A stretch of 5,120 nucleotides of DNA from Planctomycetota bacterium (GTDB lineage: Bacteria > Planctomycetota > UBA1135 > GCA-002686595), in NCBI GenBank assembly GCA_011524785.1, contig WTJQ01000197.1, positions 1 to 5,120 of the forward strand. The letters are read 5' to 3'. The notes under the pieces were generated by a model. That model saw nothing but the letters and a program-made list of their open reading frames with translations. It had not been told where the DNA came from and searched no databases. A program made the translations under genes and the position numbers. Below are positions 1 to 5,120 of the stretch, one piece after another (position 1 is the first letter of the stretch; each line of letters starts with the position of its first letter).

Positions 1-179
1 AGGATGTGGACGCAGCTCGCGATCGAGGCGGGGTGTCCGCCGATCTTGGGGTCCCCGGGCTGCTTGTCCTTGCGGCTGTTCGCCGCGTGGACCATGGCGA
101 TGGCCTGGGAGAAGGCGCGGTAGGCGATCCGCTCAGTGACGGAGCTCCTGGACGTGACTTGTGCGGCTTCGGTGATCAT
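1..179 (-). CDS. Partial thiamine-diphosphate enzyme, pyruvate dehydrogenase E1/transketolase-like (N-terminus only)
   Basis: An open frame reads from ATG at 179 leftwards off the window edge, giving the first 59 residues. It begins MITEAAQVTSRSSVTERIAY and continues through FSQAIAMVHAANSRKDK to DPKIGGHPASIASCVHIL. The segment DPKIGGHPAS.AS, following an Ala/His/Asn-containing helix, resembles the N-terminal region of homodimeric pyruvate dehydrogenase E1 and related transketolase-like proteins. In those, a [KE][VIL]GGH..S.AS motif lies at the start of the cofactor-binding domain. Family members bind thiamine diphosphate and act on 2-oxo acids or ketoses in the cytoplasm. Only the N-terminus is present, so the exact substrate class cannot be told. 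The start was chosen because it is the first ATG giving sensible sequence; no good ribosome-binding site precedes it. It lies on the same strand as the glycosyltransferase, 140 bases downstream of it. The family assignment rests on a short motif and is moderate. Confidence 0.6.
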   Translation of the reverse strand, partial: MITEAAQVTSRSSVTERIAYRAFSQAIAMVHAANSRKDKQPGDPKIGGHPASIASCVHI

Positions 180-265
180 GGGGCGTGGGGGCGCCAAGGT
201 CCGTGCACCTCGCGCGGGTCCCAGGGGGGCGGGACGCACGCCTGCCAGGTGACTGCGGTCGAGCG

Positions 266-271
266 ATTGTA
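266..271 (-). promoter_or_regulatory. Possible -10 element for the E1-like gene
   Basis: On the minus strand this reads TACAAT, five of six matches to the sigma-70 -10 consensus. It lies about 87 bases upstream of the ATG at 179, in an otherwise very GC-rich gap. No TTGACA-like -35 element is seen at 16-18 bases upstream, so the promoter call is weak. If real, it would give the E1-like gene a transcript independent of the glycosyltransferase. Confidence 0.28.
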
Positions 272-319
272 GACCACTCCCGAGGGTCGCGGGGCCGTGG
301 CGCAGCGTCGCGTCGCGGA

Positions 320-1456
320 TCAGGCCCCGGTCCCAGGCCGCAGGACCGAGGTCCAGGTGGCCTCGTGGGCCGCGACCATGCGGTCGAGGGTGAACTCGGC
401 CAGCACGCGCTCCCGGGCGGCCGCGCCCCGGCGCATGCAGGCCGCGGGGTCGGCGAGCAGGCTGCGGAGCGCGGCCCCCAGGGCGGACGGCGGCTCACGC
501 GGGTCCACGAGCGCGCCGTCCCCAAGCGGCCCCAGGGTGACCGCGCAGTCGCCGACGTCGGTGCAGACCGCCGGGAGGCCGCAGGCCATGGCCTCGAGCA
601 GGCTCACGGGCTGCTGCTCGGAGTCCGAGGAGAGACAGAAGACGTCGGCCGCGGCGTGCACGCGCGGCAGGTCGGCCCGGAAGCCGAGCAGGTGGACGCG
701 CTCGGCGCCGAGGGAGCCGGCCGCAGCCCGCGCCGCGAGGGCGTCGCGCTCGGGCCCGTCCCCCGCGAGCACCAGGTGGACCGGTCCGCCCACGTCGCCG
801 ATCGTCTGCACCGCGTCGATCAGGCGATCCAAGCGCTTCACCCGGCGATACCCGGCGGCGGTCACGACGACGCGGGCGTCCTCCGGGATCCCGAGCTCCG
901 ACCGGACCTCGGCTCGGACCCTGGCGTCCAGAGGGCGGAAGCGCTCCACGTCGACGCCGTTCGGGATCAGGCGCAGGCGCTCCTCGCGGACGCCCCAGGT
1001 GCCCCGCGCGAGGTCCGCCAGCCCGGTCGAGGGAACGACCAGCCGCGGGACCCGCGGCAGGAACCAGCGCCGCGCGAGCCTCCGCCGCAGCAGCTGCCCC
1101 TCGGCCTCGTCCTGGTTGAAGCCGTCCTCGTGGTGCACGTGGTGGGGGAGGCCGGCGCGGCGCGCGGCGATCACGGCGTCGAAGGCGCCCCACCCATAGC
1201 TGAGCACGACGTCCGGCTGCTCGCGCTCGATCGTGTCCAGCACCCAGCGCTGCACGGCGCGGGCCGCCTTGGTGCCCGGCCCGGCCAGGCCCTGGCAGGC
1301 GATCCCCGGGTCCACGCGCTCGAGGGCGTCCAGCCGGTCGTCCATGGCGGCCACCCGGTGCTCCCAGCGATCCCCGAGGGCGTTCATGAGGGTCACCCCG
1401 CGCAGCTCCGTCCCGCCCGGGACGAAGGTCGCGAAGAGGTGGAGGGCGCGCCGCAT
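320..1456 (-). CDS. Glycosyltransferase family 4 (GT-B fold, retaining)
   Basis: This encodes a 378-residue protein, normal for the GT4 family. Such cytoplasmic or membrane-associated enzymes move a sugar from a nucleotide donor to a lipid, glycan or small-molecule acceptor; the acceptor here is unknown. The N-terminal Rossmann half has FVPGGTE at residues 11-17, matching the acceptor-side glycine-rich loop of the family. The C-terminal half carries IPNGVDVERF (164-173), GYRRVKRLDRLIDA (202-215) with the conserved Lys207, LVLAGDGPE (228-236) and LLGFRADLPRVHAAADVF (256-273). The EX7E motif follows as Glu280 and Glu288 in SEQQPVSLLEAMACG. No signal peptide or membrane helix is seen. The frame stays open upstream to 1780, but that extension is Arg/Pro/Gly-rich and unlike the family, so the ATG at 1456 is preferred. 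It has no Shine-Dalgarno sequence. Counted lines reach 78-85% G+C, higher than guaBA. It is divergent from guaB. Confidence 0.9.
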   Translation of the reverse strand: MRRALHLFATFVPGGTELRGVTLMNALGDRWEHRVAAMDDRLDALERVDPGIACQGLAGPGTKAARAVQRWVLDTIEREQPDVVLSYGWGAFDAVIAARRAGLPHHVHHEDGFNQDEAEGQLLRRRLARRWFLPRVPRLVVPSTGLADLARGTWGVREERLRLIPNGVDVERFRPLDARVRAEVRSELGIPEDARVVVTAAGYRRVKRLDRLIDAVQTIGDVGGPVHLVLAGDGPERDALAARAAAGSLGAERVHLLGFRADLPRVHAAADVFCLSSDSEQQPVSLLEAMACGLPAVCTDVGDCAVTLGPLGDGALVDPREPPSALGAALRSLLADPAACMRRGAAARERVLAEFTLDRMVAAHEATWTSVLRPGTGA

Positions 1457-1461
1457 GGGGA

Positions 1462-1474
1462 GGGGCTTGGGCCC
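1462..1474 (+). repeat. 13-base direct repeat, copy 1
   Basis: GGGGCTTGGGCCC, identical to the sequence at 1691-1703. With the next base it forms a self-complementary unit GGGGC-TTGG-GCCCC. On the minus strand this lies five bases upstream of the glycosyltransferase ATG, so it could be an operator or an mRNA hairpin at its translation start. Function is inferred only from position and symmetry. Confidence 0.4.
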
Positions 1475-1494
1475 CAGGGCGAGCCTAGCGCCCG

Positions 1495-1521
1495 GGGACC
1501 GACCGATTCGAGGTCCGTCCC
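1495..1521. other. Inverted repeat, about 10 bp stem with one mismatch
   Basis: Arms at 1495-1504 and 1512-1521 pair at nine of ten positions (one C-C mismatch) around the 7-base loop GATTCGA. It lies 39 bases upstream of the glycosyltransferase start. It could be a protein-binding site or a leader hairpin; neither is shown. Confidence 0.35.
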
Positions 1522-1557
1522 GGAGCGCGTGGGGCCTCGGATTCCCATCCGCGGGGC

Positions 1558-1616
1558 GGGCATCGAGTGCCCCTCCTGTCCCACGCGGGGCAGGACGAAG
1601 GAGACACCAATCTCCT
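1558..1616. other. Three tandem hairpins
   Basis: Three inverted repeats sit almost back to back. The first is GGGCA/TGCCC (1558-1562, 1568-1572; loop TCGAG). The second is CCTGTCCC/GGGGCAGG (1575-1582, 1587-1594; loop ACGC; seven Watson-Crick pairs and one G-T wobble). The third is AGGAGA/TCTCCT (1599-1604, 1611-1616; loop CACCAA; perfect). The spacing is two and four bases. No U-tract follows on either strand, so this is not a standard terminator. It may be a structured leader RNA or chance pairing. Confidence 0.35.
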
Positions 1617-1630
1617 GACCTCGGGGGCTC

Positions 1631-1640
1631 GTGCCGGCAC
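1631..1640. promoter_or_regulatory. 10-base perfect palindrome, possible operator
   Basis: GTGCCGGCAC is a perfect dyad in the middle of the divergent intergenic region, followed directly by a second GCAC/GTGC inversion (1637-1640, 1646-1649). Symmetric sites between divergent genes often bind dimeric regulators. Here the role is a guess, because such palindromes are frequent at this G+C. Confidence 0.2.
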
Positions 1641-1669
1641 GTCCGGTGCGGGCCCCCTCTCTCAGGCGC

Positions 1670-1688
1670 GGAGCCACTGAACGGCTCC
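1670..1688. other. Perfect 6 bp inverted repeat
   Basis: GGAGCC (1670-1675) and GGCTCC (1683-1688) pair perfectly around the 7-base loop ACTGAAC. Its 3' arm touches the 5' arm of the larger nested structure beginning at 1688, so the two could compete or stack in an RNA. No function is known. Confidence 0.3.
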
Positions 1689-1732
1689 TCGGGGCTTGGG
1701 CCCGCGGGAGCACCGCGGCAACGGCCCCCGAG
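1688..1732 (+). other. Nested inverted repeat upstream of guaB
   Basis: An outer stem CTCGGGG (1688-1694) with CCCCGAG (1726-1732) is perfect over seven pairs. Inside it, CCGCGG (1702-1707) and CCGCGG (1713-1718) pair around the loop GAGCA. The second copy of the 13-base repeat lies in the 5' half. If the guaB promoter is upstream of this, the structure would be in the guaB leader mRNA. No run of T follows, so it is not a classical terminator. I could not match it to a known riboswitch class. Confidence 0.35.
1691..1703 (+). repeat. 13-base direct repeat, copy 2
   Basis: GGGGCTTGGGCCC, identical to 1462-1474 and 229 bases away in the same orientation. It falls within the nested inverted repeat upstream of guaB, about 167 bases before the guaB start. 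The two copies lie near opposite ends of the divergent region, one near each gene. Confidence 0.4.
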
Positions 1733-1734
1733 CG

Positions 1735-1763
1735 TGGATGCGGGCCACCTCGCTGGATAGACT
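1735..1763 (+). promoter_or_regulatory. Weak sigma-70-like promoter candidate for guaBA
   Basis: TGGATG (1735-1740, three of six -35 matches) and TAGACT (1758-1763, four of six -10 matches) are separated by 17 bases, about 107 bases before the guaB ATG. This is the least GC-rich spot in this part of the intergenic region. The match is poor and the call is tentative. Confidence 0.18.
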
Positions 1764-1869
1764 CCTCGGATTCCAGCCACCGTGCGGGCCGCGCGGTGAC
1801 CCCCTCGGCGCCTCCCCCCAGGCCCAGGACAAGGGCAGCTGCCGCGGCACCTCGCGGCCCCCCCGCGCC

Positions 1870-3321
1870 ATGTCCGAGATCCCCCTCGCCCTCACGTTCG
1901 ACGACGTCCTGCTGACGCCGCGGCACTCCGACGTGCTGCCCAGCGACGTGACGCTCGCGACCCGCTTCAGCCGCCGGGTGTCGCTGAAGGTCCCCTTCAG
2001 CTCGTCCGCCATGGACACCGTCACCGAGTGGCGGCTGGCCGTGGCCCTCGCCCGCGAGGGTGGCATCGGCGTCATCCACCGCAACCTGTCCATCGAGGAC
2101 CAGGTGACCCAGGTCGTCAAGGTCAAGCGCAGCGCCAACGGGGTCATCCAGGACCCGATCACGCTCGCGCCCTCGGCCACCCTCGGCGAGGCGCGGGAGA
2201 TCATGCGCTCCAAGAGCATCTCCGGCCTCCCGATCCTCGAGGGCGAGCAGGTGGTCGGCATCCTCACCCGGCGGGACACCTCGTTCGGCGAGGCCGACGA
2301 CGTCGCCGTGGCGGACGTGATGACGCGCGAGAACCTCGTGACCGCGCCCCCCGGCACCAGCCTCCAGGACGCCGCCGCGCTCCTGAACCGGCACAAGGTC
2401 GAGAAGCTGATCATCGTCGACGACGACCGGAGGCTCCACGGGCTCATCACCCGCAAGGACCTCGACATGCTGAGCGCCTTCCCGAACTCGGCCTTCGACG
2501 GGCGCGGCCGCCTCGTCGTGGGGGCCGCGATCGGCGTGCGGGACTACGACCGCGCGAAGGCCCTCGCCGACGCCGGGGTCGACGTGCTCGTGGTCGACAC
2601 GGCCCACGGCCACACCACCAACGTCATGGAGACCGTCTCCAAGCTGAAGGCGGACCTGCCCCAGGTCGACGTGGTCGCCGGCAACGTGGCCACCGCCGAG
2701 GCGGCCAAGGCCCTCGTCGAGGCGGGGGTCGACGGCGTCAAGGTCGGCATCGGGCCCGGCTCGATCTGCACCACGCGCGTGGTGGCTGGCATCGGCGTCC
2801 CGCAGCTGACCGCCGTCATGGAGGTCTGCGGCGCGATCGCAGGCTCGGACGTGCCCGTCATCGCCGACGGCGGCATCCGCTACTCCGGCGACGCCGTCAA
2901 GGCCCTCGCCGCGGGCGCCAGCTGCGTCATGCTCGGCAGCCTCTTCGCCGGCCTCGAGGAGAGCCCGGGCGAGACGTTCGTGTACCAGGGACGCTCCTTC
3001 AAGAGCGTGCGCGGCATGGGCTCCATCGGCGCCATGCAGAAGGGCTCCAAGGAGCGCTACCGCCAGGGCGACGTGAAGGACGCCCAGAAGCTCGTCCCCG
3101 AGGGGGTCGAGGGGATGGTGCCCTACAAGGGCCACCTCAGCCCCTACGTCTACCAGCTGTGCGGCGGCGTCCGCGCGGGCATGGGCTACTGCGGCGCGGC
3201 CACCATGGACCAGCTGTGGGAGCGCGCGCGCTTCGTGCGCATCACCACGGCGGGCGTGCGCGAGAGCCACCCGCACGACGTCCAGATCACCAAGGAATCC
3301 AGCAACTACCACCACGAATGA
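1870..3321 (+). CDS. guaB: Inosine-5'-monophosphate dehydrogenase
   Basis: This 483-residue cytoplasmic enzyme oxidises IMP to XMP with NAD+, the first committed step of guanine nucleotide synthesis. The N-terminal part [10 protein letters not shown] (8-17) and SAMDTVTE (46-53) is typical. Two CBS domains, usually sites for adenine or guanine nucleotide control, lie at about 92-145 and 147-201. The TIM barrel follows with DTAHGH (243-248), the K+/catalytic loop [11 protein letters not shown] (293-303, nucleophile Cys300), and [11 protein letters not shown] (331-341). GMGSIGAM (382-389) precedes the mobile flap with the Arg396-Tyr397 dyad. The C-terminus [13 protein letters not shown] is characteristic. 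The ATG at 1870 gives the normal family length; an in-frame ATG at 1696 would add 58 residues of Arg/Pro-rich sequence. No Shine-Dalgarno is visible before 1870. Trp54 after SAMDTVTE is unusual; E. coli-type enzymes have a small residue there. The gene overlaps guaA by four bases. Confidence 0.97.
   Translation: MSEIPLALTFDDVLLTPRHSDVLPSDVTLATRFSRRVSLKVPFSSSAMDTVTEWRLAVALAREGGIGVIHRNLSIEDQVTQVVKVKRSANGVIQDPITLAPSATLGEAREIMRSKSISGLPILEGEQVVGILTRRDTSFGEADDVAVADVMTRENLVTAPPGTSLQDAAALLNRHKVEKLIIVDDDRRLHGLITRKDLDMLSAFPNSAFDGRGRLVVGAAIGVRDYDRAKALADAGVDVLVVDTAHGHTTNVMETVSKLKADLPQVDVVAGNVATAEAAKALVEAGVDGVKVGIGPGSICTTRVVAGIGVPQLTAVMEVCGAIAGSDVPVIADGGIRYSGDAVKALAAGASCVMLGSLFAGLEESPGETFVYQGRSFKSVRGMGSIGAMQKGSKERYRQGDVKDAQKLVPEGVEGMVPYKGHLSPYVYQLCGGVRAGMGYCGAATMDQLWERARFVRITTAGVRESHPHDVQITKESSNYHHE
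3318..3321 (+). promoter_or_regulatory. ATGA start/stop overlap coupling guaB to guaA
   Basis: The guaA ATG (3318-3320) overlaps the guaB TGA (3319-3321). The nearest purine-rich stretch, AAGGAA at 3292-3297, is 20 bases before the start, too far for a normal ribosome-binding site. Re-initiation by ribosomes finishing guaB is therefore the likely way guaA is translated, keeping the two enzymes in proportion. Confidence 0.75.
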
Positions 3322-4868
3322 GCGAGCAGCTGCGCGGCCTCCTGGTCGTCGACCTCGGGACCCAGTACGCCCAGCTCATCGCCCGCCGCGTGCGGGAGGC
3401 GGGAGCGTGGTGCGAGATCCACCCGCCGCGCACGGCCCTCGAGGCCGCGCGGCGCATGGACCTGGCGGGGATCATCCTCTCGGGCGGCCCGGCCTCGGTC
3501 TACGCCGAGGGCGCGCCCGAGGTGCCGGCCGAGCTGCTCGAGCTCGGGGTGCCGGTGCTCGGCATCTGCTACGGCATGCAGTGGATGAGCCAGACCCTCG
3601 GCGGCACGGTCGAGGGCTCGGGCGAGCGCGAGTTCGGGCACACCTCCATCGAGGTGGACCAGGCCACCGAGGTCTTCGACGGCATCGACGGCCGCACGGT
3701 CGTCTGGATGAGCCACGGCGACAAGGTCACCAAGCTCCCCGCGGGCTTCCAGGTCTACGCGCACTCCGACACCTGCGCCTTCGCCGCCATCGGCGACCCG
3801 AGCCGCCGCTTCTACGGGGTGCAGTTCCACCCCGAGGTGAGCCACTCGGTGCGCGGCCAGGAGCTGCTGTCGAACTTCGTCCTCGACGTCTGCGGCCTGC
3901 CGGGCGACTGGAACGCCGGCAACATCGTCGACCGCGAGGTCCAGGCCGTGAAGGACCTGGTGGGGGAGACCGGCGAGGTCATCCTCGGCCTGTCGGGCGG
4001 GGTCGACTCCGCCGTGGCGGCGCTGATCGTGCACCGAGCCATCGGCGACCGCCTGAAGTGCATCTTCGTCGACAACGGCCTGCTCCGGAAGGGCGAGCGC
4101 GAGGTGGTCGAGGAGCACTTCGCCGAGCACATCGGCATGGACCTGACGACGGTCGACGCGCGCGCCCGCTTCCTGGGCGAGCTGGCCGGCTGCACCGACC
4201 CCGAGCGCAAGCGCAAGATCATCGGCAAGGAGTTCGTGGAGGTCTTCCGCGAGGAGGCCCAGCGCTTCACCAACGCCAAGTACCTGGGCCAGGGCACCCT
4301 CTACCCGGACGTGATCGAGTCGGTCGCCGTCCACGGCGGCAACACGGCCACCATCAAGAGCCACCACAACGTGGGCGGCCTGCCCGAGGACCTGGACCTC
4401 GAGCTGGTCGAGCCCCTGCGCGAGCTCTTCAAGGACGAGGTGCGCCGGGTGGGGGCCCACATGGGCCTCGACGAGCGCATCCTCCTGCGCCAGCCCTTCC
4501 CGGGCCCCGGCCTCGCCGTCCGCATCCTGGGCGAGGTCACCGAGGAGCGCTGTGACATCCTCCGCGAGGCCGACGCCATCGTCCGCCACGAGGTCGAGAA
4601 GGCCGGCTGCCACCGCGACCTGTGGCAGTACTTCGCCGTCCTGCTGCCGACCAAGTCCGTCGGCGTGATGGGCGACGCCCGCACCTACGAGGACGCCTGC
4701 GCCATCCGCGCCGTGTCGAGCCAGGACGGCATGACCGCCGACTGGACCTACCTACCCCACGACGTCCTGCGCACCATCTCCAACCGCATCATCAACGAGG
4801 TGCGCGGCATCAACCGGGTCGTCCTGGACATCAGCTCCAAGCCCCCGGCGACGATCGAGTGGGAGTGA
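3318..4868 (+). CDS. guaA: GMP synthase (glutamine-hydrolysing)
   Basis: This 516-residue cytoplasmic enzyme converts XMP, ATP and glutamine to GMP, the step after GuaB. The N-terminal class I glutamine amidotransferase domain spans about 7-190. It has LSGGPASVY (54-62), the nucleophile Cys84 in LGICYGMQ, and the His171/Glu173 pair in QFHPEV. The ATP pyrophosphatase domain follows with the P-loop SGGVDSAVAAL (226-236), FVDNGLLRKGE (250-260) and QGTLYPDVIES (325-335). The C-terminal dimerisation domain carries RQPFPGPGLAVRI (391-403) and ends in the standard KPPATIEWE. Length and all core motifs match the single-chain bacterial enzyme. The start is fixed by the four-base overlap with guaB and by the conserved VDLGTQYAQLIARRVRE (11-27). 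Codon third positions are nearly all G or C, in contrast to the gene that follows nine bases downstream. Confidence 0.98.
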   Translation: MSEQLRGLLVVDLGTQYAQLIARRVREAGAWCEIHPPRTALEAARRMDLAGIILSGGPASVYAEGAPEVPAELLELGVPVLGICYGMQWMSQTLGGTVEGSGEREFGHTSIEVDQATEVFDGIDGRTVVWMSHGDKVTKLPAGFQVYAHSDTCAFAAIGDPSRRFYGVQFHPEVSHSVRGQELLSNFVLDVCGLPGDWNAGNIVDREVQAVKDLVGETGEVILGLSGGVDSAVAALIVHRAIGDRLKCIFVDNGLLRKGEREVVEEHFAEHIGMDLTTVDARARFLGELAGCTDPERKRKIIGKEFVEVFREEAQRFTNAKYLGQGTLYPDVIESVAVHGGNTATIKSHHNVGGLPEDLDLELVEPLRELFKDEVRRVGAHMGLDERILLRQPFPGPGLAVRILGEVTEERCDILREADAIVRHEVEKAGCHRDLWQYFAVLLPTKSVGVMGDARTYEDACAIRAVSSQDGMTADWTYLPHDVLRTISNRIINEVRGINRVVLDISSKPPATIEWE

Positions 4869-4873
4869 GGGGG
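4868..4873 (+). promoter_or_regulatory. Ribosome-binding site for the downstream TTG-start gene
   Basis: AGGGGG begins on the last base of the guaA stop codon and ends four bases before the TTG at 4878. It is the only well-placed Shine-Dalgarno-like site before a gene in this window. It supports the unusual TTG start, although runs of G are common in this DNA and the spacing is slightly short. Confidence 0.45.
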
Positions 4874-4877
4874 CCCA

Positions 4878-5120
4878 TTGGCGGTCTATCGCGTCCAAGG
4901 CCCCGATGGCCACGAGATTGATGCCAGTTTCGAGGTTGAGGGATCCGATTTGGTCTTCCTCTCGCGAGGAGGAACTCGCGGCAATAGCGATGCTCGCAAT
5001 GTCGAGTATTCAAAGGGCTTGGCTCAACTCCTAGGGCAGCTCTCGTCCCATGGCATCCAACTGGACGAAGCTTGGGTCGATTCCCGTCCTGCACAACGCC
5101 TCCCTCTCGCGGACCGACAG
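4878..5120 (+). CDS. Partial gene of atypical composition, unrecognised protein N-terminus
   Basis: An open frame of 81 codons runs from TTG at 4878 to the window edge. The frame is bounded upstream by the guaA TGA, and TTG is the only plausible start before the conserved-looking sequence. The protein begins (M)AVYRVQGPDGHEIDASFEVE. A segment SDLVFLSRGGTRG follows (residues 23-35), then DARNVEYSKGLAQLL (38-52), then a helix and beta pattern ending AWVDSRPAQRLPLADRQ (65-81). This looks like a folded alpha/beta module with no signal peptide or membrane helix. From memory, similar SRGGT.G..ARN..Y..GL..LL patterns occur at the N-termini of HNH-type or modification-dependent restriction proteins. 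I cannot verify this, so the function is left open. G+C is 143 of 243 bases (59%) and GC3 is 48 of 81 (59%), far below guaA. It lies nine bases after guaA with no terminator between, so guaBA transcription may read into it. Confidence 0.72.
   Translation, partial: MAVYRVQGPDGHEIDASFEVEGSDLVFLSRGGTRGNSDARNVEYSKGLAQLLGQLSSHGIQLDEAWVDSRPAQRLPLADRQ

Larger units (their letters stand above)
1457..1869. other. Divergent intergenic region rich in inverted repeats
   Basis: These 413 bases separate the starts of the glycosyltransferase and guaB genes. Every open frame crossing it gives low-complexity Arg/Pro/Ala/Gly sequence typical of GC-rich non-coding DNA, so I see no gene. It must hold promoters for both directions. 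It contains several compact inverted repeats (listed separately), two copies of GGGGCTTGGGCCC near its two ends, and the palindrome GTGCCGGCAC. High G+C makes chance hairpins common, so density alone is not proof of function. Confidence 0.7.

Noticed and set aside
6..272. 88-residue plus-strand open frame at the left end
   Set aside because: The minus strand reads a better protein (DPKIGGHPASIAS) over 1-179, and the plus frame has no recognisable pattern.
1495..1521. GATTCGA loop resembling the T-arm of a tRNA
   Set aside because: No acceptor, D or anticodon arms with proper spacing are found around it, and no CCA end follows.
1575..1616. Resemblance to a mini-ykkC (guanidine-II) riboswitch: two adjacent hairpins
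   Set aside because: That class has ACGR in both loops. Here the loops are ACGC and CACCAA, so the key signature is missing.
185..1618. Plus-strand open frames opposite the glycosyltransferase
   Set aside because: They are shadow frames. The minus strand encodes a complete protein with GT4 motifs.
1696..1869. 58-residue N-terminal extension of GuaB from an upstream in-frame ATG
   Set aside because: The extension is Arg/Pro/Gly-rich, unlike any IMP dehydrogenase N-terminus, and overlaps the inverted-repeat region. The ATG at 1870 gives standard length.
1393..3315. Long minus-strand open frame of 640 codons antisense to guaB
   Set aside because: It is the GC-bias shadow of guaB. Its translation is Ala/Gly/His/Asp/Val-rich with no motif, while guaB on the plus strand has full family motifs.
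2028..3317. The guaA frame stays open for about 1290 bases upstream inside guaB, suggesting a 946-residue fusion
   Set aside because: The upstream part is Arg/Gly/Pro-rich out-of-frame translation of guaB. The ATG at 3318 gives exactly the normal GuaA length and the usual operon overlap.
3306..4613. Long minus-strand open frame of 435 codons antisense to guaA
   Set aside because: It is a shadow frame caused by strong GC3 bias in guaA, with low-complexity Leu/Ala/Val/Asp sequence.
4840..4880. Terminator after guaA
   Set aside because: No stem followed by a T-run is present. Only GGGCCC self-complementarity is seen near the junction.
4963..4980. Perfect 6-base inverted repeat CGCGAG/CTCGCG with SD-like GAGGAGGAA around its loop
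   Set aside because: It lies inside the partial coding frame at the SRGGTRG segment. It has no T-run to act as a terminator, and the next ATG is too far from the purine run to be a start.

Overview
This is a GC-rich bacterial window. Counted 60-base lines run at about 68% G+C in guaBA and about 78-85% in the glycosyltransferase gene. Third codon positions are almost all G or C until base 4868. No tRNA, rRNA, CRISPR array or recognisable transposase is visible. The phylum cannot be fixed from the sequence. High GC and the lack of clear Shine-Dalgarno sites before most starts would suit several phyla (Planctomycetota and Myxococcota are guesses only).

Left part, minus strand: the 5' end of a gene resembling the thiamine-diphosphate E1/transketolase family runs off the left edge (1-179). 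Upstream of it, on the same strand, is a complete family-4 glycosyltransferase gene (320-1456). The 140-base gap between them holds one good -10-like hexamer, so the E1-like gene may have its own promoter.

Middle: a 413-base divergent intergenic region (1457-1869) separates the glycosyltransferase from guaB. It has no convincing gene but is dense in short inverted repeats. It also holds two copies of a 13-base sequence near its two ends and a 10-base palindrome. It should carry the promoters for both directions.

Right part, plus strand: guaB (IMP dehydrogenase, 1870-3321) and guaA (GMP synthase, 3318-4868) form an ATGA-overlapping operon. Together they encode the whole path from IMP to GMP: GuaB oxidises IMP to XMP and GuaA aminates XMP to GMP. 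Both keep all the catalytic motifs I looked for.

Right edge: nine bases after the guaA stop, a new reading frame starts at a TTG codon (4878) behind an AGGGGG ribosome-binding site and stays open to the window edge (81 codons). Its G+C (about 59%, GC3 about 59%) differs sharply from guaA. The 3' end of guaA is a known chromosomal target for integrating elements, so this edge may be the start of a genomic island. This junction is the most interesting part of the window.
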